This document shows positions 1 through 7,608 of a stretch of 19,086 nucleotides of DNA, one piece after another. This DNA is from Betaproteobacteria bacterium (GTDB lineage Bacteria; Pseudomonadota; Gammaproteobacteria; Burkholderiales; SG8-39). The stretch is from positions 1-19,086 of the forward strand of contig QYQC01000151.1 in NCBI GenBank assembly GCA_007280315.1, written 5' to 3'. Within the stretch, counting starts at the first letter, position 1; every line of letters begins with the position of its first letter. The notes under the pieces are model-generated. The model was not told the origin of the DNA and searched no databases. It was given only the letters and a program-made list of their open reading frames with translations. A program made the position numbers and the translations under genes.

Positions 1-36
1 TGCGTTTGGCGTATTCATTTGGTAAGGAGGCAGCAC

Positions 37-717
37 ATGGACAACCTTAAACAGTTAGCCGTGCAGACCTACACTTTAGCGACCGCATTCCTGCATAACA
101 GCCTGGCGGTATTGGGGGCCGTTGCGGCCGTCGCGCTGATGATGGGAGCCCGCCCGGTTGTGGATCAGAGCGTCCAGCCTGGTTCGGCGTCAACTGTCTT
201 CGGCACAATTCGCCACGAGGGTATTTCCCTGCTCACGCCGGCTGCAGATAGCGAAAACCCGGAATACCGCGCCATCGCGGTGTATCTCTCGCGCAGGTAT
301 AAGGTGGCGCAGGAGGCGACGGAACAGTTGGTTGGCGCAGCGCACGAGGCTGGCAGCCGCACGGGCGTGGACCCGCTGCTAATTCTGGCGGTGATGGCGG
401 TTGAATCGCGATTTAACCCCATCGCCGAAAGCGTCATGGGGGCAAAGGGTCTGATGCAGGTGATTCCAAGGTTCCATCTGGACAAACTGGACGCGCTCGG
501 TGGTGAAGAGTCCGTGTTCGATCCGATGACCAATATACTGGTTGGCGCGCGCATCCTAAAGGAAACAGTGCGCCGCGGCGGCGGGGTCATGCCCGGTTTG
601 CAGCTCTATGCGGGCGCGTTCGCCGACGATAGCCAACAGTACGCGCAGAAAGTAATGGCGGAAAAAGAGCGGATGCAGCAGATGCTCAAGCGCTTCCGGC
701 CGCAGACGCGCGCCTAG
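37..717 (+). CDS. Membrane-anchored SLT-family lytic transglycosylase
   Basis: Predicted peptidoglycan lytic transglycosylase of the Slt70 C-terminal (SLT) fold, 226 aa, which would cut the MurNAc-GlcNAc bond in the periplasm. A hydrophobic stretch at about residues 22-37 looks like a signal anchor. The catalytic domain spans about 95-205: VESRFNP at 122-128 carries the probable catalytic Glu123, followed by AKGLMQV at 136-142 and the helix with NILVGA at 166-171. The usual AYNAG motif is replaced by LYAGA, as in divergent members. The ATG at 37 is chosen because AAGGAGG lies 6 nt upstream; a TTG at 19 is in frame but would put this ribosome-binding site inside the gene. The protein is small and has no LysM or other wall-binding domain, so the substrate context (remodelling, secretion apparatus) cannot be told. 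It converges on the aminotransferase gene. Confidence 0.85.
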   Translation: MDNLKQLAVQTYTLATAFLHNSLAVLGAVAAVALMMGARPVVDQSVQPGSASTVFGTIRHEGISLLTPAADSENPEYRAIAVYLSRRYKVAQEATEQLVGAAHEAGSRTGVDPLLILAVMAVESRFNPIAESVMGAKGLMQVIPRFHLDKLDALGGEESVFDPMTNILVGARILKETVRRGGGVMPGLQLYAGAFADDSQQYAQKVMAEKERMQQMLKRFRPQTRA

Positions 718-743
718 ACGCATCGTCCGCTTGCTTCACGTCG

Positions 744-764
744 GCGCGCACAGCGCGCGAGTTT
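744..764. terminator. Weak hairpin between convergent genes
   Basis: GCGCGC (744-749), loop ACA, GCGCGC (753-758), followed by GAGTTT, in the 70-nt gap between two convergent genes. The stem is strong but the T-tract is only three bases, so this is at best a weak terminator. Confidence 0.3.
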
Positions 765-787
765 GAAGCGGGCTCAGGACGCTAGGT

Positions 788-1948
788 TCAGCGGCCCGCC
801 AAGAAATTGCGAATCCGGCGTACGCCTTCCTGCAAATCACCTATCGAGCAGGTATAAGCGAAGCGAACATAGCGATCGGACTGATTCGCGCCGAAGTCCT
901 TGCCTGGCGTTATCGCCACGCCTGCCTCATCGAGCAATTCCAGGGCGAACTTCCCGCTGTCCTGTGAAAAATCTTCGATCCCGGCGTAAATATAGAATGC
1001 CCCTTGCGGCGTAACCGGAATGGAGAATCCCAGCTCGCGCAGCTCTGGCAGGAGATAATCGCGCCGCCTGCGGAACTCGGCGCGGCGTTCCTCCAGGATT
1101 TCCGTTGTTTCTGCCGAAAACGCAGCAATGCCGGCGTATTGAGCCGGTGCCGACGGGCAGATGAAGGCGTTCTGGGCGAAGGTTTCGACTTCGCGCATGC
1201 AGCCCTCGGGGACCACCAGCCATCCCAGGCGCCAGCCGGTCATGCTGAAATATTTGGAAAAACTGTTCACTACGAAAATTCGGTCCGAATGCGCAAGCGC
1301 GCTCGCGAACTCGCTCGCATAAGTAAGTCCCTGATAGATCTCGTCCACGACGACCACGCCCCCGCGCGCGTGCACCGCGTCGATGATGGCGCGCATTTCC
1401 GCCGGCGCGATCATGGTCCCGGTTGGGTTGGACGGTGACGCAACGAGTACGCCGCGCGTTTTTTCCGACCAGTTGGCTTCGATCAACTCGCGCGTCAGCT
1501 GGTATTGCGTCTGCGCGCCGACTGGAATGCTTTTTACGCTGCCTTCGAAAAAGCGCACAAAGTGGCGATTGCACGGATAGGCCGGGTCGGGCATCAAGAA
1601 TTCATCGCCGGGATTGACCAGCACACCGGTGGCGATCATTAGCGCGCCCGAGGCGCCAGAGGTGACCGCGATGCGCGAAGCCGGCACGTCAAGGCGATAA
1701 CGATCGCGGTAATGCCGCGAGATCGCCTGGCGCAGCAGCGGCATGCCCAGCGCCGAGGTGTAGTGGATCGGATTCTCCTGCAAAGCGCCGATGCAGGCGG
1801 TGATCACCGGCGCGGGCGCGGTGAAATCGGGCTCGCCGATGTGCATTTTCACGATTTGCCTGCCCTGCGCCTCGAGTTCCTTCGCGCGGTTCCATATTTC
1901 CATCACATGGAAGGGCTGGATTTCGGCCATTCTTCGCGCGATCGACAT
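788..1948 (-). CDS. PLP-dependent class I/II aminotransferase
   Basis: Fold type I pyridoxal-phosphate aminotransferase, 386 aa, related to the aspartate/aromatic aminotransferase superfamily; the substrate cannot be named from sequence. Visible landmarks are SPSNPTG (171-177) with the Asn that contacts the cofactor, VVVDEIYQGL (199-208) with the Asp that pairs with the pyridine nitrogen and the following Tyr, SFSKYFSMTGWRLGW (229-243) with the Schiff-base Lys232, and RYVRFAY near the C-terminus with the Arg expected to hold the substrate carboxylate. Length is normal. The reading frame stays open upstream to 2119, but that extension overlaps the maeB promoter and reads as non-protein sequence. 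The ATG at 1948 starts just before the conserved first helix (SIARRMAEIQPF) and lies 6 nt after a CATAAT hexamer. The gene is divergent from maeB. Confidence 0.9.
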   Translation of the reverse strand: MSIARRMAEIQPFHVMEIWNRAKELEAQGRQIVKMHIGEPDFTAPAPVITACIGALQENPIHYTSALGMPLLRQAISRHYRDRYRLDVPASRIAVTSGASGALMIATGVLVNPGDEFLMPDPAYPCNRHFVRFFEGSVKSIPVGAQTQYQLTRELIEANWSEKTRGVLVASPSNPTGTMIAPAEMRAIIDAVHARGGVVVVDEIYQGLTYASEFASALAHSDRIFVVNSFSKYFSMTGWRLGWLVVPEGCMREVETFAQNAFICPSAPAQYAGIAAFSAETTEILEERRAEFRRRRDYLLPELRELGFSIPVTPQGAFYIYAGIEDFSQDSGKFALELLDEAGVAITPGKDFGANQSDRYVRFAYTCSIGDLQEGVRRIRNFLAGR

Positions 1949-1954
1949 GCTTGC

Positions 1955-1960
1955 ATTATG
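1955..1960 (-). promoter_or_regulatory. -10-like hexamer 6 nt before aminotransferase ATG
   Basis: On the minus strand CATAAT is followed by GCAAGC and then the ATG at 1948. With usual -10 to start-site spacing, transcription would begin at or next to the ATG, so the mRNA would be leaderless. No Shine-Dalgarno sequence and no convincing -35 were found. Confidence 0.4.
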
Positions 1961-2073
1961 ACATCGGTCGGGACCGGAGCACGGACGGTCTTTGCGATTC
2001 CAGCCGATCATGGAACAAGCGGTCTCCACTGCCGAGCTGCCCGTCAGCGTTAGCGTTCCACCGATCGCAGGAC

Positions 2074-2079
2074 TATAAT
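2074..2079 (+). promoter_or_regulatory. Probable -10 box of maeB
   Basis: A perfect TATAAT 38 nt before the maeB ATG. The predicted 5' leader is about 30 nt. The -35 region is poor, with no good TTGACA match at 16-18 nt, which may mean weak expression or activator dependence. Confidence 0.45.
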
Positions 2080-2117
2080 CTTCCCCTTCATTAGCCAGTG
2101 CCCGTCGCGGGAAAATC

Positions 2118-4418
2118 ATGGAAGATCAGTTGCGCAAGGCCGCCCTGGATTATCACCGACTGCCCACGCCCGGGAAGATTTCGGTAACCGCAACTAAGGG
2201 GTTGATCAACCAGCGCGACCTTGCGCTGGCCTATACGCCGGGCGTGGCGGCTGCATGCGAGGAAATCGTGCGCGACCCGGCCGAGGCGCGCAACCTGACC
2301 GCACGTGGCAATCTGGTTGGCGTCGTTACCAACGGCACGGCAGTGCTGGGACTGGGGGCGATCGGGCCGCTCGCGTCCAAACCGGTGATGGAAGGCAAGG
2401 CGGTGCTGTTCAAGAAATTCGCCGGCATCGATTGCTTCGATATCGAAATCAACGAACTCGACCCGGTCAAGCTGGTGGAGGTAATCGCGGCGCTGGAGCC
2501 CACTTTCGGCGGCATCAATCTGGAGGACATCAAGGCGCCGGAGTGCTTCTACGTCGAGAAAATGCTGCGCGAGCGCATGAAGATACCGGTGTTCCACGAC
2601 GACCAGCATGGCACTTCGATTATCGTCGGTGCCGCGGTTCTCAACGGCCTGCGTGTGGTCGGCAAGGACATCGCCAAGGTCAAGCTGGTGGTGTCCGGAG
2701 CGGGCGCCGCGGCGCTTGCCTGCCTGGATCTGCTGGTTAGCCTTGGCATGAGCATGGACAACATCTGGGTCTCGGATATCCAGGGCGTGGTCTACACCGG
2801 GCGCAAGGAAGAGATGGACCCGAACAAGGCGCGCTACGCAAAACAGACCGAGGCGCGCACGCTGGGCGAGATCATCGCCGGCGCCGATGTGTTCCTCGGT
2901 TTGTCCGCGGGAAAGGTACTCAAGCCGGAGATGGTGAAGAAGATGGCGGCGAGGCCGCTCATACTTGCGCTGGCCAATCCGGAACCCGAAATCCAGCCTG
3001 AGCTGGCAAAGGCCGCCCGGCCCGACGCCGTCATCGCCACCGGCCGCTCGGACTTCCCCAACCAAGTGAATAACGTACTCTGTTTTCCGTTTATTTTTCG
3101 CGGTGCCCTCGACGTCGGCGCCACAACCATCAACGAGGCGATGAAACACGCCTGCGTGCACGCCATTGCAGACCTTGCCATGGCCGAGCAGTCCGACATC
3201 GTCGCCGCCGCCTACGGCGAGCAGAACGTCGCCTTCGGGCCCGAATACCTCATTCCCAAGCCGTTCGATCCGCGGCTGATCATCAAGATTGCGCCGGCGG
3301 TTGCGAAGGCGGCGATGGAATCGGGCGTCGCCACGCGACCGATCACCGATCTGGACCTGTATGCGCAGCAATTAAGCGAATTCGTCTATCACTCCGGTTT
3401 GCTGATGAAGCCGGTGTTTTCCGCGGCCAAGGCGGCACAGACAAAGAACCGCATCGTGCTCGCCGAGGGCGAAGACGAGCGCATCCTGCGCGCCACCCAG
3501 GTGATCGTGGATGAGAGGCTGGCCCGACCCATTCTGGTCGGCAGGCCGGCCGTGATCGAGCGGCGCCTCGAGCGCTTCGGCCTGCGCATCAAGCCTGGCG
3601 CGGACTTCGAACTGGTCAACCCGGAGAACGACCCGCGCTACCGCGACTACTGGGAGGAATATCACCGGCTTTCCGCACGCCGCGGCGTGTCGCAGCACTA
3701 CGCCCAGATCGAGATGCGCCGCCGGCTTACGCTCATCGGCGCGATGATGCTGCACCGTGGTGCGGCCGACGGAATGCTCTGCGGGACCTTTGGCACGCAT
3801 GCGCTGCATCTCGAGTACATCAATCAGGTGATCGGCCTGCGTCCAGGCGTGAAACATAATTACGCCATGAACGTCCTGCTGCTGCCCAAGCGCACCGTGT
3901 TCATCTGCGACACCTACGTAAATTTCGATCCGAGCGCGGAACAGGTGGCCGAAATGGCGGTGCTGGCAGCGGAAGAGATACGGCGCTTCGGCATCGAACC
4001 CAAGGCGGCGCTGCTGTCGCATTCGAGCTTCGGAACCAGCAACCAGCCTACCGCGGTGAAAATGCGCGACGCGCTGGCGCTGATCCAGGCGCGCGCGCCG
4101 GACCTCGAAATCGACGGTGAGATGCATGGCGATGCGGCGCTCTCGGACGAAGTACGCCGCGCCGCGTTTCCGTATTCACGCCTCAAGGGGGAGGCAAATC
4201 TGCTGCTCATGCCCACGGTGGACGCCGCCAATATCGCTTTCAATTTGCTCAAGACCGCTGCGGGCGACGGCATTGCGCTCGGCCCGATACTGCTGGGCGC
4301 GGCCAAGCCGGTACACATTCTCACGCCCTCGGCTACGGTACGGCGCATTGTCAACATGACGGCTCTGACGGTGGTGGACGCGAACGCGTCGCGCAGCCAG
4401 CTGCAGCTCTCGCTCTAG
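2118..4418 (+). CDS. maeB: NADP-dependent malic enzyme with phosphotransacetylase-like domain
   Basis: Oxidative decarboxylation of malate to pyruvate and CO2 with NADPH formation, cytoplasmic. At 766 aa it matches the length and layout of E. coli MaeB (about 759 aa). The malic N-domain (about 18-155) has LAYTPGV with Tyr39, and EGKAVLFKKFAGID with Lys94, the expected catalytic pair. NLEDI (134-138) and FHDDQHGT (159-166) supply metal ligands. The NAD(P)-binding domain (about 160-400) contains VSGAGAAA. The C-terminal part (about 425-755) is homologous to phosphate acetyltransferase; in known MaeB proteins this domain regulates oligomeric state and senses acetyl-CoA rather than catalysing. 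The start follows TATAAT at 2074. The patatin gene begins 7 nt after the stop, so the two are probably co-transcribed. Confidence 0.95.
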   Translation: MEDQLRKAALDYHRLPTPGKISVTATKGLINQRDLALAYTPGVAAACEEIVRDPAEARNLTARGNLVGVVTNGTAVLGLGAIGPLASKPVMEGKAVLFKKFAGIDCFDIEINELDPVKLVEVIAALEPTFGGINLEDIKAPECFYVEKMLRERMKIPVFHDDQHGTSIIVGAAVLNGLRVVGKDIAKVKLVVSGAGAAALACLDLLVSLGMSMDNIWVSDIQGVVYTGRKEEMDPNKARYAKQTEARTLGEIIAGADVFLGLSAGKVLKPEMVKKMAARPLILALANPEPEIQPELAKAARPDAVIATGRSDFPNQVNNVLCFPFIFRGALDVGATTINEAMKHACVHAIADLAMAEQSDIVAAAYGEQNVAFGPEYLIPKPFDPRLIIKIAPAVAKAAMESGVATRPITDLDLYAQQLSEFVYHSGLLMKPVFSAAKAAQTKNRIVLAEGEDERILRATQVIVDERLARPILVGRPAVIERRLERFGLRIKPGADFELVNPENDPRYRDYWEEYHRLSARRGVSQHYAQIEMRRRLTLIGAMMLHRGAADGMLCGTFGTHALHLEYINQVIGLRPGVKHNYAMNVLLLPKRTVFICDTYVNFDPSAEQVAEMAVLAAEEIRRFGIEPKAALLSHSSFGTSNQPTAVKMRDALALIQARAPDLEIDGEMHGDAALSDEVRRAAFPYSRLKGEANLLLMPTVDAANIAFNLLKTAAGDGIALGPILLGAAKPVHILTPSATVRRIVNMTALTVVDANASRSQLQLSL

Positions 4419-4425
4419 CGTCTGC

Positions 4426-5565
4426 ATGGAACGGAGCCTATCCAGGGCCGGCCTGATTCTCACCGGCGGTGGTGCGCGCGCGGCGTACCAGGTGGGCGTG
4501 CTCAAGGCGGTCCGTGACCTGCTGCCCGAGGGGACGAAGAATCCGTTTCCTGTCGTATGCGGCACCTCGGCCGGCGCCATCAACGCCGCGGTGCTGGCGA
4601 TCTATGCCAACGATTTCCGACGCGGCGTGGGCCACCTGCTCGAGGTATGGGAAAATTTTCATGTGGGACGTGTCTACCGCGCCGACCCCTGGTCGATGCT
4701 GAAGACGAGTGCGCGCTGGTTCGCCTCGATGCTCTGGATCAAGCGCAACAGCCCGGCGTCGCTGTTCGACAACACGCCGATACGCGAGATGCTGGAAAAA
4801 ACACTGGACTTCACGCGAATCCAGGAAAATATCGACAAGGGTGAACTGTATGCAGTGTCGGTTACTGCGTCGGGTTACTCCTCTGGAGAGAACGTTTCGT
4901 TCTACCAGGGCGGCCCCGGACTGGAAGCGTGGGAACGCACCCAGCGCGTGGGCGCGGCCACTACGCTCAACGTCGATTACCTCATGGCGTCCTCGGCTCT
5001 GCCTTTCCTGTTTCCGGCGGTAAAGCTCAACCGGGAATACTTCGGCGACGGCTCCATCCGCCAAATCGCGCCGATCAGTCCGGCGCTGCACCTGGGCGCC
5101 GAGCGCGTGCTGGTGATCGGCACCGGTCGGGCGATGACGGAGGCGGCACGTGTGCGCTCCAGCATCTATCCGTCCATTGCGCAGATCGCCGGCCATGCGC
5201 TCAACAGCATTTTTCTCGACGGACTGGCGGTGGATCTGGAGCGCCTCAAGCGCATCAACCGCACGGTCAGCCTGATACCCGAGGATAGGCGAGTCGAAGC
5301 CGGCGTACATCTGCGGCCGGTGAAAGTATTGGTAATTTCCCCGAGTGAATCGATCGAGCGTATCGCCGGTAAGCACGTGCAGAAATTGCCCTGGACGCTG
5401 AAGTTCGTGCTCGGCGGCATCGGTGCAATGAATCGCAACGGCTCCAATCTGGCGAGCTACCTGCTGTTCGAAGAGACCTATTGTCGCGCCCTGGTCGATT
5501 TGGGGTACAAGGACACCATGGCGCAAAGCGAGGCAATGCTGGAGTTTCTGGGCGTAGGCCGGTGA
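4426..5565 (+). CDS. Patatin-like phospholipase family protein
   Basis: Predicted serine lipid acyl hydrolase with a Ser-Asp dyad, 379 aa. The glycine-rich oxyanion loop is GGGARA (14-19), the nucleophile elbow GTSAG is 46-50 with Ser48, and the catalytic Asp is probably Asp208 in DGS (208-210), the usual DG(G/A/S) position. There is no signal peptide, so it probably acts in the cytoplasm or at the inner leaflet. The substrate is unknown: phospholipid is the family default, and some members act on other acyl esters. It starts 7 nt after the maeB stop with no clear ribosome-binding site, which suggests translational coupling. The C-terminal third (about 260-379) has no landmark I recognise; it resembles the extension of larger bacterial patatins of the RssA-like kind. 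Confidence 0.85.
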   Translation: MERSLSRAGLILTGGGARAAYQVGVLKAVRDLLPEGTKNPFPVVCGTSAGAINAAVLAIYANDFRRGVGHLLEVWENFHVGRVYRADPWSMLKTSARWFASMLWIKRNSPASLFDNTPIREMLEKTLDFTRIQENIDKGELYAVSVTASGYSSGENVSFYQGGPGLEAWERTQRVGAATTLNVDYLMASSALPFLFPAVKLNREYFGDGSIRQIAPISPALHLGAERVLVIGTGRAMTEAARVRSSIYPSIAQIAGHALNSIFLDGLAVDLERLKRINRTVSLIPEDRRVEAGVHLRPVKVLVISPSESIERIAGKHVQKLPWTLKFVLGGIGAMNRNGSNLASYLLFEETYCRALVDLGYKDTMAQSEAMLEFLGVGR

Positions 5566-5610
5566 AATTGGTTTAGACTTGCGTCTCCCGCTGCGTATCG
5601 AGGTGCCACC

Positions 5611-6003
5611 ATGTCCGAACCATTGCCGGATCCGTTTGAGTTCATGAAGAAACTGTGGAACCCAATGGGCTTGCCCATGCCGGGGATGGTGGCGCCTACG
5701 CTGGATATAGACGCGGTGGAGAAAAAGATCGCCGATCTGAAATCCGTGGAAAACTGGCTCAATCTCAATCTTAATATGCTGCGCCTGTCGATCCAGGGAC
5801 TGGAGATGCAGAGGAACACGCTGGCAGCCATGAAAGCGATGCAGCCGGCTTCTGCGGGCGCCGCTGCGCCGACGGACAACAATCCCTTTCCGGATCCCGC
5901 CGCCTGGCTGAATCTGATGCAGGCGGCAGCCGCGCGCGGTATCGCCACCCCGGACGAAACGAAACCGGCTGAAGCAAAGTCGTCCAGGACCAAGCCGAAG
6001 TAA
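5611..6003 (+). CDS. phaM: PhaM-like polyhydroxyalkanoate granule regulatory protein (short form)
   Basis: PhaM in Cupriavidus necator is a granule-associated protein that activates PHA synthase PhaC and ties PHB granules to the nucleoid. This 130-aa protein has the PhaM N-terminal signature: DPFEFMKKLW (7-16), then an amphipathic helix region with DLKSVENWLNLNLNMLR (42-58) and a coiled-coil-like tract to about residue 77. An Ala/Pro linker follows, then a second short block NPFPDPAAWLNLMQ (91-104). The tail (118-130) is Lys-rich but short. The characterised PhaM is about twice as long and has an extended AKKA-type DNA-binding tail, so the nucleoid-tethering part looks reduced here. GAGG lies 7 nt before the ATG. 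No other pha genes are in the window. Confidence 0.75.
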   Translation: MSEPLPDPFEFMKKLWNPMGLPMPGMVAPTLDIDAVEKKIADLKSVENWLNLNLNMLRLSIQGLEMQRNTLAAMKAMQPASAGAAAPTDNNPFPDPAAWLNLMQAAAARGIATPDETKPAEAKSSRTKPK

Positions 6004-6156
6004 GCGCGAGGAACGAAGGTCCCGGGCCCGGCCTTCCCGGATCGCGGCGCATTCATTGTGTTGTAAACTGAACATGCTTCCGGTTTTCGCCGGATTGGTC
6101 GTTGTGCAATCTGGCAGTGAACTTTCGTATTTCAAACTTTTTGTTGGGAATAAATC

Positions 6157-7131
6157 ATGTCAAAAGCGATCCGAATTCAAAAACAAGGCGGCCCCGAAGT
6201 CATGCAGTGGGAGGAAGTCGAGGTAGGCGAGCCCGGTCCGGGCCAGGCGCGCGTGCGACACCATGCCTGCGGCCTGAATTACATCGACGTCTATCACCGC
6301 TCCGGTCTGTATCCGTTGCAAATGCCCAGCGGCATCGGCCTGGAAGCCGCCGGCGTGGTCGAGGCGGTGGGCGAGGGCGTGAGCAACGTAAAGAAGGGCG
6401 ACCGGGTGGCCTATGCAGCGCCGCCTGTGGGCGCCTATGCCGAAGTGCGCCTGACGACCGCTGACCGCCTGGTGAATCTGCCCGACGGGCTTTCCTTTGA
6501 GCAGGGCGCTGCGATGATGCTGCAGGGCATGACCGCGCAGTACCTGCTCAAGCGCACCTACAAAGTCCAGCCCGGCGACACCATTCTGATCCACGCGGCT
6601 GCGGGCGGCGTCGGCCTGATCGCCTGCCAGTGGGCGAAGGCGCTGGGCGCGACGGTGATCGGCACCGTCGGCTCGGACGATAAGGCCGCCCTGGCGAAGG
6701 CGCACGGCTGCGACCACACCATCGTCTATACACGGGAGAATTTCACCGAAAGGGTGAAAGCCATAACCGCAGGCGCGCTGCTGCCGGTGGTGTACGACTC
6801 GATCGGCAAGGATACCTTTGTCGGATCGCTCGATTGCGTGCGGCCGATGGGCATGATGGTGAGCTTCGGCAACGCATCCGGACCGATCCCGGCGTTCGAT
6901 TCGAGCATGCTCGCCTCGCGCGGTTCGCTGTTCTTTACCAGGCCAAGTCTGATGCATTACACCGCCAAGCGCGACGACCTGGTGGCATCGGCCAAGGACC
7001 TGTTCGACATCGTATTGTCGGGCAAGGTGAAGATCGAGGTGCGGCAGCGCTATGCACTCAAGGACGCGGTTCAGGCGCATCGCGATCTGGAAGCGCGCAA
7101 GACCACCGGTTCGACGATTCTGATGCCCTAG
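6157..7131 (+). CDS. Zinc-independent quinone oxidoreductase (MDR superfamily)
   Basis: NADPH:quinone reductase of the Qor/zeta-crystallin family, 324 aa, cytoplasmic; the family reduces quinones or enones by one- or two-electron transfer. The GroES-like domain (about 1-125) lacks the Cys/His zinc ligands of alcohol dehydrogenases. The Rossmann motif AAAGGVG is at 147-153, followed by VIGTVGSDDKAALAKAHG, which fits NADPH specificity. RTYKVQPGD before the nucleotide-binding site is typical of Qor. A TAAACT hexamer at 6064-6069 could be the -10, leaving a leader of about 80 nt; GGGAA sits 8 nt before the ATG. The NIPSNAP gene begins 21 nt after the stop, so the two probably form a transcription unit. 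Confidence 0.9.
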   Translation: MSKAIRIQKQGGPEVMQWEEVEVGEPGPGQARVRHHACGLNYIDVYHRSGLYPLQMPSGIGLEAAGVVEAVGEGVSNVKKGDRVAYAAPPVGAYAEVRLTTADRLVNLPDGLSFEQGAAMMLQGMTAQYLLKRTYKVQPGDTILIHAAAGGVGLIACQWAKALGATVIGTVGSDDKAALAKAHGCDHTIVYTRENFTERVKAITAGALLPVVYDSIGKDTFVGSLDCVRPMGMMVSFGNASGPIPAFDSSMLASRGSLFFTRPSLMHYTAKRDDLVASAKDLFDIVLSGKVKIEVRQRYALKDAVQAHRDLEARKTTGSTILMP

Positions 7132-7152
7132 CCGCACCTGGCGGCAAAGCCG

Positions 7153-7473
7153 ATGATATTTGAACTGCGTCAGTACCGGCTGAAACCCGGCCAGCGCGAG
7201 CGCTGGGTCAAATGGATGGAAGAAAAGATCATTCCCTATCAGGAATCGCTGGGGGTGGCGGTGCTCGGTAGTTTCGTCGCCGAGGAAGACCCGGACGTCT
7301 ATGTCTGGATCCGCCGTTTCGCGAGCGAACAGGAGCGGTTGCGCCTGTATACGGAGATGTACGAGAGTCCGACCTGGCTGAACGAGATCAAACCGGTCAA
7401 CGACAGCATGATCATCCGCGAGAAAATCCAGGTCACGCGCCTGCTGGCGACGCCGAAATCGGCGATTCAGTGA
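7153..7473 (+). CDS. NIPSNAP family protein
   Basis: Small cytoplasmic protein of 106 aa covering one NIPSNAP (dimeric alpha/beta-barrel) domain. It opens with the typical MIFELRQYRLKPGQRERW and continues with a Trp- and Tyr-rich core (DVYVWIRRF, about 52-60). The biochemical role of bacterial NIPSNAP proteins is largely unknown; some stand beside redox or aromatic-degradation genes. It follows the quinone oxidoreductase by 21 nt and is probably co-transcribed with it, which hints at a redox or catabolic setting. No strong ribosome-binding site is visible, though a GGCAAAG lies upstream of the ATG. Confidence 0.8.
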   Translation: MIFELRQYRLKPGQRERWVKWMEEKIIPYQESLGVAVLGSFVAEEDPDVYVWIRRFASEQERLRLYTEMYESPTWLNEIKPVNDSMIIREKIQVTRLLATPKSAIQ

Positions 7474-7608
7474 CCGGCGGACGCACGTGCCCGGATTGAC
7501 TTTATCAGGACGCCGTGGGATTCTTTCGACCCGCCCGTCACGCTCGGCAACCGGCGTGCCGGACGGCTGAATTTTTAGTTGCGCGTAATACCAACAGGGA
7601 GAGATTCG

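Noticed and set aside
2091..3371. Minus-strand open frame (426 codons) inside maeB
   Set aside because: Antisense to the well-conserved malic enzyme catalytic domain, with Arg/His/Asp-rich non-protein-like sequence.
4438..6135. Long minus-strand open frame (565 codons) opposite the patatin and PhaM genes
   Set aside because: No domain is recognisable, and it runs through three intergenic and coding contexts; a compositional shadow of the plus-strand genes.
7540..7580. Possible terminator before the DctP gene (GC-rich repeats followed by ATTTTTA)
   Set aside because: The only stem found is 5-6 bp (CGGCA with TGCCG) with imperfect placement relative to the T-run; too weak to call.
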